Assembly: GCF_003208215.1 (NCBI RefSeq) | Contig: NZ_QKLW01000001.1 | Span: 976,850 to 1,040,849 of the forward strand | Source: Marinomonas alcarazii | GTDB taxonomy: Bacteria > Pseudomonadota > Gammaproteobacteria > Pseudomonadales > Marinomonadaceae | DNA length: 64,000 bases | Reading direction: 5' to 3' | The notes under the pieces: generated by a model | Database searches by the model: none | The model's input: the letters and a program-made list of their open reading frames with translations, nothing else | Told to the model about the DNA's origin: nothing | Position numbers and translations under genes: made by a program | Shown here: piece after piece, positions 37,857-44,937 of the stretch | How positions within the stretch are numbered: the stretch's first letter is position 1 | Layout of the letters: each line of letters begins with the position of its first letter

Positions 37857-38771
37857 ATGAGCAAAAAACAAACAGCCACTCGAGATTTATCCACCATTAA
37901 AGACTTCATTCGTTGGACATTCAGCCGCTTTCAAAAGGCTGATTTATTTTACGGTCACGGCACAGATAACCCATGGGACGAAGCGGTTCATCTAGTTATG
38001 GGCGCACTAAAGCTTCCACTAGATTTTGATCGCGATATGTTAGATTGCGCACTGACTTATAATGAAAAAAAGCACCTTCTTAAACTTGTGCAGACACGCA
38101 TCAGCAAACGCGAGCCTTTGCCATATTTATTAGGCGAAGCTTGGTTTATGGGGCTGCCATTCAAAGTCACTAAAGATACGTTAATCCCACGCTCACCGAT
38201 CATCTCACTACTAGAAAGTGAATTTTCACCTTGGCTAAAAAACTACCCATTAAATATATTGGACATGTGCACTGGCTCAGGCTGTCTTGGTATTGCTGCC
38301 GCCTTAGTATTCGAAGATGCTGAAGTCGACATTTCGGATATTAGTGAAGCCGCCTTATTAGTCGCTAATGAAAATATTCTTCGCCACCAAGTAGAAGACA
38401 GAGTGCAAGCAATTCATTCTGATATGTTTAAAGGCTTAGCCGGCAAACGCTACGATCTTATTATCTGCAATCCGCCTTATGTAGATGCTGATGACTTTGC
38501 AAATGCGCCAGCAGAATTTCACAATGAGCCGGAATTAGCTTTAACATCTGGCGATGACGGACTGAGTTTTACCCATGATTTTTTAGCCCAAGTCGCGCAT
38601 TATTTGCAAGATGACGGTATATTAGTATACGAAGTAGGAAACACCGAAGTAGCGTTACAAGCTGCATACCCTGACATTCCCTTTATGTGGGTTGAACTAG
38701 AGCAGGGTGGTAATGGCGTATTTATCCTAACTAAAGAACAACTTAGCGAACTATTACAAGAGCAGAATTAA
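37857..38771 (+). CDS. prmB: ribosomal protein L3 glutamine methyltransferase PrmB
   Basis: PrmB methylates a glutamine of ribosomal protein L3. The 304-aa product has the SAM-binding motif LDMCTGSGCLGIAAA and the catalytic NPPYVD. The N-terminal helical part with LPYLLGEAWF is typical of PrmB/PrmC enzymes. The adjacent aroC, three bases downstream, is the classic PrmB neighbour in gammaproteobacteria and favours PrmB over PrmC (which pairs with prfA). Confidence 0.93.
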   Translation: MSKKQTATRDLSTIKDFIRWTFSRFQKADLFYGHGTDNPWDEAVHLVMGALKLPLDFDRDMLDCALTYNEKKHLLKLVQTRISKREPLPYLLGEAWFMGLPFKVTKDTLIPRSPIISLLESEFSPWLKNYPLNILDMCTGSGCLGIAAALVFEDAEVDISDISEAALLVANENILRHQVEDRVQAIHSDMFKGLAGKRYDLIICNPPYVDADDFANAPAEFHNEPELALTSGDDGLSFTHDFLAQVAHYLQDDGILVYEVGNTEVALQAAYPDIPFMWVELEQGGNGVFILTKEQLSELLQEQN

Positions 38772-38774
38772 CCT

Positions 38775-39872
38775 ATGTCTGGTAATACATTTGGAACACT
38801 TTTTAAGGTCACCACCTTTGGTGAGAGTCATGGTCTTGCACTGGGAGCCATTGTTGACGGCTGCCCACCAGGAATCGAGATATGTGAAGCTGATTTGCAA
38901 CGTGACTTAGATCTACGCAAACCAGGCACCTCTAAACACACAACACAACGTCGTGAAGCCGATGAAGTAAAGATTTTGTCAGGCGTTTTCGAGGGTAAAA
39001 CGACAGGCACGCCAATCGGATTAATGATCGAAAATACTGATCAGCGCTCAAAAGATTACGGCAATATCGCAGATACTTTCCGCCCAGCTCATGCCGATTA
39101 CACGTATGATCAAAAATACGGCTTTCGCGATTATCGTGGTGGCGGTCGTTCATCAGCACGAGAAACAGCGATGCGCGTTGCGGCTGGAGCCATTGCGAAA
39201 AAATACTTGAAACAACAATTCGGTATTGAAATCCAAGGTTTCTTGTCTCAACTGGGCCCAATCAAATTGGAAGTGAAAGACTTAAGCCAAGTCTATGACA
39301 ACAGTTTTTTTAGCCCTGATCCTGATGCGATTCCTCAGCTTGAAGAATACATGACGGCATTACGCCGTGAAGGAGATTCTGTTGGCGCAAAGATTACCGT
39401 TATTGCCAAAAACTTAATGCCAGGCCTTGGCGAGCCAGTATTTGATCGCTTAGATGCAGACATTGCCAAAGCCATCATGAGCATCAACGCAGTAAAAGGC
39501 GTAGAAATTGGTGACGGATTTGATGTCGTCGAACAAAAAGGCAGCGAACACCGTGATGAAATGACACCTGAAGGCTTTTTAAGTAATCATGCCGGCGGTG
39601 TTTTGGGCGGCATTTCATCTGGCCAAGACATTGTTGTGCACATGGCCTTAAAACCCACGTCAAGCATTACGATTCCAGGCAAGAGTATTGACCGTGCTGG
39701 AAATTCAATAGACGTCATTACTAAAGGTCGACATGACCCTTGTGTTGGTATTCGTGCAACCCCAATTGCCGAAGCCATGCTCGCATTAACTATTATGGAT
39801 CACTTGCTAAGACACAGAGCGCAAAATGCAGATGTTGTCTGCCCAACGCCCATTATTAAAGGGCAAGCATAG
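38775..39872 (+). CDS. aroC: chorismate synthase
   Basis: AroC makes chorismate from EPSP with reduced FMN, the last shared step of aromatic biosynthesis. The signatures are [18 protein letters not shown] at the N terminus, [12 protein letters not shown] in the middle, and [17 protein letters not shown] near the end. At 365 aa it is normal. It sits in an operon with prmB and ends at a strong terminator. Chorismate also supplies pabC, encoded at 62340-63167. Confidence 0.97.
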   Translation: MSGNTFGTLFKVTTFGESHGLALGAIVDGCPPGIEICEADLQRDLDLRKPGTSKHTTQRREADEVKILSGVFEGKTTGTPIGLMIENTDQRSKDYGNIADTFRPAHADYTYDQKYGFRDYRGGGRSSARETAMRVAAGAIAKKYLKQQFGIEIQGFLSQLGPIKLEVKDLSQVYDNSFFSPDPDAIPQLEEYMTALRREGDSVGAKITVIAKNLMPGLGEPVFDRLDADIAKAIMSINAVKGVEIGDGFDVVEQKGSEHRDEMTPEGFLSNHAGGVLGGISSGQDIVVHMALKPTSSITIPGKSIDRAGNSIDVITKGRHDPCVGIRATPIAEAMLALTIMDHLLRHRAQNADVVCPTPIIKGQA

Positions 39873-39894
39873 TCTTACAGATATTCCAAACAAC

Positions 39895-39926
39895 AAGCCG
39901 CTATTAGCAGATAGCGGCTTTTTTAT
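39895..39926 (+). terminator. rho-independent terminator after aroC
   Basis: Stem AAGCCGCTAT / ATAGCGGCTT with a TAGCAG loop and a run of six T. Confidence 0.92.
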
Positions 39927-39953
39927 TTTTATGATTTCAATACGAGGCGATTA

Positions 39954-40517
39954 ATGGCTAATACACTAGGAACGACTGTCATTCGAATTCGCGTTGGTTC
40001 CACGAATCCGGTCAAAGTAAACGCGGCCAGACAGGCTTTTACCCAAGCTTTCCCAAACCACATCATTCATTGTGAAGAAATGCATGCACCGTCTGGTGTT
40101 GCTGAGCAACCCATGTCAGAAGCGGAAACTCGGCTTGGCGCACAAAATCGCGCACGTTATTGCTTTGAAAATAGTAAAGACAAGGTAATGAATTTCTTTG
40201 TTGCAATGGAGGGCGGTGTTGATAAATTCGAGGAGGGTGCAGCCACCTTTGCTTACGTCGCCATTGTAAACAGTGAAGGTCTTCTAATGACAGGCCGTTC
40301 TGCAAATTTGCCTCTGCCAGACAAAGTTTATCAGCGCTTGCAATCCAATGAAGAATTGGGACTGGTTATGGACGACCTGTTTAATACGGATAACATTCGG
40401 CAAAAAGGCGGCGCCATAGGCTTGTTTACCAATCACGCAGCGACAAGAGAAAGCGTCTACACAGAAGCTCTGGTGCTTGCATTGGCCCCAGCGTTGCACT
40501 CTGAACATTATTTTTAA
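39954..40517 (+). CDS. yjjX: inosine/xanthosine triphosphatase
   Basis: A 187-aa YjjX-family NTPase that hydrolyses ITP and XTP, protecting nucleic acids from deaminated purines. Family patterns visible are VGSTNPVKVNAARQAF at the start and SGVAEQPMSEAETRLGAQNRA. An in-frame ATG at 39954 is preceded by CGAGGCGA. The next gene (yjjG) is 22 bases downstream, so the two nucleotide-cleaning enzymes are probably co-expressed. Confidence 0.9.
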   Translation: MANTLGTTVIRIRVGSTNPVKVNAARQAFTQAFPNHIIHCEEMHAPSGVAEQPMSEAETRLGAQNRARYCFENSKDKVMNFFVAMEGGVDKFEEGAATFAYVAIVNSEGLLMTGRSANLPLPDKVYQRLQSNEELGLVMDDLFNTDNIRQKGGAIGLFTNHAATRESVYTEALVLALAPALHSEHYF

Positions 40518-40539
40518 ACTGTTAGATTAAGTACATACA

Positions 40540-41220
40540 ATGAAGTATAAATGGATCTTATTTGATGCTGACGAAACACTATTTCATTTCGATAATTTCG
40601 CTGGCTTAAAACACATGTTTGCACAACATGGCGTGGCTTTTGAAAAAACCGAATACGATGAATACCAGGTTGTAAACAAACAGCTTTGGCTCGATTATCA
40701 AAATAATCAGATTAATGCAGAACAACTACAAACACGTCGTTTTAAATTATGGAGCGATAGACTGGCCATTAGCCCAAAAGAACTTAACAAACAGTTTCTA
40801 GACGCTATGGCGGAAATCTGTAAGACATTACCAGGCGCGGTAGAACTCGTGTCGTATTTGCATGCAAACAGTATCAAGATGGGCATAATCACCAATGGCT
40901 TTGTCCAGTTACAAGCAGTACGACTAGAGCGAACAGGTTTTTTACCATATTTCGCACCCGTGGTTACTTCAGAGTCCGTTGGTGTTGCTAAACCACACCC
41001 TAAAATATTCGAACATGCTTTTGAGCAAATGGGCTCACCAAACAAAGAACACGTACTTATGGTTGGCGATACCTTGGAGTCAGATATTTTAGGAGGAAAC
41101 AACTTTGGCATTGATACATGTTGGCTTAACCATCACAACAAAGAGCATCCAAAGGAAATAACACCAACTCACCAAATTCGTTCACTGGTTGAGTTACAGA
41201 GTTGGTTAAATTCTAAATAG
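40540..41220 (+). CDS. yjjG: pyrimidine 5'-nucleotidase YjjG
   Basis: A 226-aa HAD-IA nucleotidase. Motif I is LFDADETLFHFD, motif II IITNGF, and motif IV VGDTLESDI, as in E. coli YjjG, which removes phosphate from dUMP, dTMP and non-canonical pyrimidine nucleotides. Pairing with yjjX makes a small nucleotide-pool sanitation unit. No strong terminator follows; an imperfect hairpin at 41252-41288 lies downstream. Confidence 0.88.
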   Translation: MKYKWILFDADETLFHFDNFAGLKHMFAQHGVAFEKTEYDEYQVVNKQLWLDYQNNQINAEQLQTRRFKLWSDRLAISPKELNKQFLDAMAEICKTLPGAVELVSYLHANSIKMGIITNGFVQLQAVRLERTGFLPYFAPVVTSESVGVAKPHPKIFEHAFEQMGSPNKEHVLMVGDTLESDILGGNNFGIDTCWLNHHNKEHPKEITPTHQIRSLVELQSWLNSK

Positions 41221-41251
41221 GGCATCTAGCGCTAAATAGCCCAGAATGAAG

Positions 41252-41288
41252 AAACCCCATATAAACCTTGCTGAGTATATATGGGGTT
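41252..41288. terminator. hairpin between yjjG and lipoprotein gene
   Basis: Arms AACCCCATATA and TATATGGGGTT flank a 15-base loop, between convergent genes. The minus strand continues TTTCTTC, a weak U-rich tail for the lipoprotein gene. Confidence 0.45.
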
Positions 41289-41323
41289 AACTGTAAGCAT
41301 ATTAGCTGAGTCGTCTTTATTAT

Positions 41324-41617
41324 TTATTTTTTAGTAGCAGACAAATACTTATCTAAAGTTTCTTGGCTTGCGGATTTAACCGTCATACCGTCTGGACCAG
41401 CACCGATATTTGTATACTGTTTTGCAGGCTCACCATGTTCTTTAAAGAACTCTAATTCTTTAGAACCTTCCTCAAAAACCCAAAGGCGTCCATCTTCAAC
41501 TTTTGTAGTGAATCCATCGACATCGTATTTTGAAGCAGATGTGTCAGAAGACATTGAAGAGCAAGCGCTAAGAGATCCAGCAAGCAAAGCAGCGATAATC
41601 AGTTTGTTTTTGTTCAT
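41324..41617 (-). CDS. small lipoprotein
   Basis: A 97-aa lipoprotein: signal peptide with lipobox LSAC, the acylated cysteine at about residue 19, then CSSMSS. The residue after the cysteine is serine, so outer-membrane sorting is expected. The mature domain of about 78 residues (VDGFTTKVEDGRLWVFEEGS ...) contains no further cysteines and is not a family I recognise. ATG 41617 is chosen because AGGTGC lies 8 bases upstream and it begins MNKNKL. Confidence 0.78.
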   Translation of the reverse strand: MNKNKLIIAALLAGSLSACSSMSSDTSASKYDVDGFTTKVEDGRLWVFEEGSKELEFFKEHGEPAKQYTNIGAGPDGMTVKSASQETLDKYLSATKK

Positions 41618-41764
41618 TAAGAGCACCTATACAAAAGTAGATTGTTTAAAAGTTAAAAACTCATAATGAAAGAATTGCGTTACAGAAAAATGACGAAATG
41701 ATTTAACGAGCAATTTTTTTGCACAGTTTAGAAATATGGCGCTTAAGAGGACTGGAATAACGCT

Positions 41765-41800
41765 CACTATTTCCGATAAATGTTATTATCGGAAATAGTG
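41765..41800. repeat. perfect 15-bp inverted repeat
   Basis: Arms CACTATTTCCGATAA (41765-41779) and TTATCGGAAATAGTG (41786-41800) enclose ATGTTA. A half-like copy (GGAAATAGCG) follows at 41808-41817. There is no T-tract on either strand. It lies between the 5' end of the lipoprotein gene and the 3' end of the diguanylate cyclase gene. Confidence 0.85.
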
Positions 41801-41855
41801 TATATTTGGAAATAGCGACCTCAAAGCCGCTAAATCTTATCCATACTTCTTAAAT

Positions 41856-43475
41856 TTAAATGCATGCGCATGTTTCCGCAACGATGCTGCGGTTACGACC
41901 TTGCCCTTTGGCTTCATACAACGCTTGGTCAGCAGCTGATAATGTTTCTGATACATTTGCTCCACAGTCTGCAAACCATTCAGCTACACCAATCGAAACC
42001 GTAATATTACCAACAACATCGAATTTTTCATCAGAAATGGCAACGCGTAATCGTTCAGCAATACTGTAGGCTTCATCTAACGTGATTTCTTTAAGAACCA
42101 ATATAAATTCTTCACCGCCTGTACGAGCCACCATGTCACCATCTCTAGTGAAATGCTTTAGTATGTTCGCCTGATGCTTCAACACTTCATCGCCAACACT
42201 ATGCCCAAAGGTATCGTTAATGCGTTTAAAGTAATCAATGTCTAGCGCCAAAATAGCGAATGGCATGTCTAACAACTCAAGTTGTTTGAGTTTAATTTGA
42301 AATGCACGACGGTTACTAACACCGGTTAATGGGTCTGTTTCAGCGTCTCTCTTTAATTCACCAATTTGGCTCTGAATAACCTTAACACCACTTAGCATGG
42401 CACGTTTCAACCCTAGACTTTCAACATACCACGATCTTATGTTCTCAATATCCTCGTTCACAGTTGGACTATCAAGTGAACGAGCCTTCTCAGCCAACTG
42501 TTGCAATGGCCTAGAAATCGCCCGTGCGAACAACCAAATAAACAGGAATACTCCAAAAGCCAATGGCAATGTACGTAAGACCACTTTTTCCATAATTCCG
42601 GTTAGTGGGAGCAAAGTCGATTCCAGTGGACTTTGTGTAATGACAATCCAACCAGTACTGGGAATAACAGAATAGCCTGCGAGCATAGGAACACCCTTCA
42701 CGCTCTCAAGCATCATTCCACCTCCTTTAGATGCTAGAACATCGTCAATACCTTCATCATTATCAAAAAAAGTACCAATTCTCGCTTGATCAGGATGGTA
42801 TAAAATCTGTTTATTTGCGTCGATGACATAAATATACGAGCCATTCTTATAGTGATGTTCACCCAGAATATCGCTCAAAATATTTGGACTCTTCAAATAA
42901 ATGGAGCCCCCTAAAAACCCTCGATAAGTACCATCTGAACTAAATATCGGTGAAGAGATAAAAACAATCAGGTTTTTGAGCGTTGAAACATAAGGGCTAC
43001 TGATGAGATTTGTTTTCTCTTCTTGAGCTTCCCTAACCCCTAACGATGTGAGCTTTTTTCCCACTATATCCAGGGTTTCAGGGGAAGCGGCTTTTGCTAA
43101 GCCAGAAGCATCGCTAATTACAACCGAATTAAAACTGTCAGTTTGATATTTCAACCGATTTGCTTCTTCAGTTAATGTAGCCTGATCGCTCATTTTATCG
43201 TTAATAGAATTTGCGGAGTAAGCGAGCTGTTGCAGAGTGGATGTTAAAAACACCTCAGTCGTATCTGAAAGTTTATTTGCATACGCCCTATTTACCTCAA
43301 TAGCTTGGGATATAAGCTGTTCTTTTTGCACTTCGTAGTTTGAATAAAAGCTGCTAACAAAAGTAAGGATGGTGGCTGTAAGAGCGAGGAATAAAATCAG
43401 TCGGTTTAACTTGAGGAGCTTGCTATTTAAGAAGGTCAAAATCGTATATCCATTACGTAGAGTAAATTTTTGCAC
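41856..43475 (-). CDS. membrane diguanylate cyclase with periplasmic sensor
   Basis: A 539-aa protein with a membrane helix at about 25-45, a periplasmic Cache-like sensor (about 46-295), a second helix (about 300-320) and a GGDEF domain (about 370-530). The active-site motif is GGEEF at 453-457, an active variant. An inhibitory I-site RDGD stands at 444-447, exactly five residues before it, so product inhibition is expected. It should make cyclic di-GMP in response to an external ligand. It stands alone, upstream of the perfect inverted repeat. Confidence 0.92.
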   Translation of the reverse strand: MQKFTLRNGYTILTFLNSKLLKLNRLILFLALTATILTFVSSFYSNYEVQKEQLISQAIEVNRAYANKLSDTTEVFLTSTLQQLAYSANSINDKMSDQATLTEEANRLKYQTDSFNSVVISDASGLAKAASPETLDIVGKKLTSLGVREAQEEKTNLISSPYVSTLKNLIVFISSPIFSSDGTYRGFLGGSIYLKSPNILSDILGEHHYKNGSYIYVIDANKQILYHPDQARIGTFFDNDEGIDDVLASKGGGMMLESVKGVPMLAGYSVIPSTGWIVITQSPLESTLLPLTGIMEKVVLRTLPLAFGVFLFIWLFARAISRPLQQLAEKARSLDSPTVNEDIENIRSWYVESLGLKRAMLSGVKVIQSQIGELKRDAETDPLTGVSNRRAFQIKLKQLELLDMPFAILALDIDYFKRINDTFGHSVGDEVLKHQANILKHFTRDGDMVARTGGEEFILVLKEITLDEAYSIAERLRVAISDEKFDVVGNITVSIGVAEWFADCGANVSETLSAADQALYEAKGQGRNRSIVAETCACI

Positions 43476-43493
43476 TGCAGGTCATTTTATACC

Positions 43494-43526
43494 AAAAAAA
43501 AGAGGCGCATTCAGCCCCCCTCTTTG
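43494..43526 (-). terminator. rho-independent terminator after the MFS gene
   Basis: On the minus strand AAAGAGG pairs with CCTCTTT, followed by a long T run. Confidence 0.78.
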
Positions 43527-43528
43527 TT

Positions 43529-44695
43529 TTAATCAAAATTGTTAGCAGTAGACTTTTTGTATCGATTGAAACAAACCATCAACAAACCAGAAAACGATAA
43601 TATGGCGGCGGCTGCAGGAATCCATTCAAAGCCAAAACCAATACTAATAACCAGTCCACCTAATGCAGCACCAAGAGCATTCCCAAGATTAAAAGCCCCT
43701 ATATTAATCGAAGAAGCTAAGCCTGGCGCCTGTGCAGCAATTTTCATCACTTGCATTTGTAATGGTGGACCGCTACCAAAAATCACCACGCCCCATAACA
43801 AGGTTGTTAACGATGCGCCTATAAGACTGGTCGATGTAAAACGGAACAAAAGCAAAATAGTAATCTGTAAGCCAAGAAAGATAAATAACGCCATATCGGG
43901 AGACTTATCTGTTAACTTGCCACTGATGAAGTTACCTAAAGTGAAGCCAATGCCGACTAACATCAACATTAAAGCAATCGCATTATCTGAAGCGTCAGCT
44001 AATGTCTGCATGATTGGCGTGATGTAGGTATACAAGGTAAACATAGATCCTGCACATAACACAGTGGTAGAGAATGCTCTTAGTGCCGCAGGCTGAGTAA
44101 TTGCCTTCAATTCAGCTTTGACATTCGGCTTGTCAGCTTTTGGCATGCGAGGCAAGTTACGATAAATACCCGCAAACGCAATCACGCCTAATAATGCCGT
44201 CAGAGCAAAAGCCAGTCGCCAATCTATTGTCTGCCCAATCCATGTCGCAATTGGGACACCAACGATATTGGCAATGGTTAAACCCAAAAAGATAGCCGCG
44301 ACCGCTGAGCCTTTTTTATGAGCAGGTGCCATATTCATCGCAACCAATGCCCCAATACCAAAAAACGCCCCATGGGAAAAACTCGTGATAATACGAGAAA
44401 TCATGAAAGTAGAATAATTTACCGAGACGGCAGATAAAATATTGCCAACAATGAAAATGACCATTAAAGCAAGTAGTGAGGTTTTGTGGCTGTAGCGAGT
44501 TAAATACAAAGTTATTAAGGGCGCACCCAACATCACACCTATCGCATAAGCACTGATCAATAAGCCTGCCGCAGGTATAGATGCATTTACACCGTCAGCG
44601 ATTACGGGCAGTAACCCCATCGGCATAAATTCTGTTGTCCCTAATCCAAATGTACCGAGGGCAAGGGCAAATATACCCCATTGATAAGCCTGCAT
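43529..44695 (-). CDS. MFS transporter, AraJ/sugar-efflux type
   Basis: A 388-aa major facilitator with about twelve helices. The N terminus reads ALALGTFGLGTTEFMPMGLLP, the mark of the AraJ/SotB/YdhP drug:H+ antiporter branch. ATG 44695 is used because GGAG lies six bases upstream; an in-frame upstream ATG gives a hydrophobic leader without homology. Substrate is unknown; relatives export arabinose, IPTG or drugs. The gene lies between the copA operon terminator and its own terminator. Confidence 0.86.
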   Translation of the reverse strand: MQAYQWGIFALALGTFGLGTTEFMPMGLLPVIADGVNASIPAAGLLISAYAIGVMLGAPLITLYLTRYSHKTSLLALMVIFIVGNILSAVSVNYSTFMISRIITSFSHGAFFGIGALVAMNMAPAHKKGSAVAAIFLGLTIANIVGVPIATWIGQTIDWRLAFALTALLGVIAFAGIYRNLPRMPKADKPNVKAELKAITQPAALRAFSTTVLCAGSMFTLYTYITPIMQTLADASDNAIALMLMLVGIGFTLGNFISGKLTDKSPDMALFIFLGLQITILLLFRFTSTSLIGASLTTLLWGVVIFGSGPPLQMQVMKIAAQAPGLASSINIGAFNLGNALGAALGGLVISIGFGFEWIPAAAAILSFSGLLMVCFNRYKKSTANNFD

Positions 44696-44734
44696 AGACG
44701 CTCCACTGTAAATGAAAAATAACCAAACCAAATC

Positions 44735-44771
44735 AAAAAAATAAGCCAATAACAGAAGCTATTGGCTTATT
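44735..44771 (-). terminator. rho-independent terminator of the copper-efflux operon
   Basis: On the minus strand AATAAGCCAATA pairs with TTATTGGCTTATT, followed by a run of T. It is located about 60 bases after the small membrane-protein gene. Confidence 0.9.
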
Positions 44772-44829
44772 AAATGGAGCCGTATTTTACACCAAACATT
44801 TATCAAATGCTTGGCAAAATCAATGCCCT

Positions 44830-44937
44830 CTATTTTCGGAGTTTCTGCTTATGCGGTTTAATGTGGCTTGGCCACCAGAACCAATAGATCACGAACAATA
44901 TAAGCAACAACCCTATTATATTAATGAGCGCGTTCAT
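44830..44937 (-). CDS. 35-residue membrane protein coupled to copA
   Basis: This small gene begins with an ATG overlapping the copA stop (ATGA, 44937-44934). The product has an N-terminal membrane helix MNALINIIGLLLILFVIYWF followed by WWPSH and a basic tail IKPHKQKLRK. An SD-like GGAGG lies inside the copA end (complement of 44943-44947), 5 bases before the ATG. It ends at TAG before the operon terminator. Size and layout recall CcoS, the small partner of the CcoI copper ATPase, but I see no clear homology. It is probably translated and membrane-inserted with CopA. Confidence 0.7.
   Translation of the reverse strand: MNALINIIGLLLILFVIYWFWWPSHIKPHKQKLRK

Noticed and set aside
41252..41288. 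Insertion-sequence end repeat
   Set aside because: There is a single hairpin between convergent genes, with no transposase and no partner repeat.
43539..44027. A 162-residue open frame opposite the MFS gene
   Set aside because: It is the complement of a membrane protein gene and has no ribosome site or recognisable domain.
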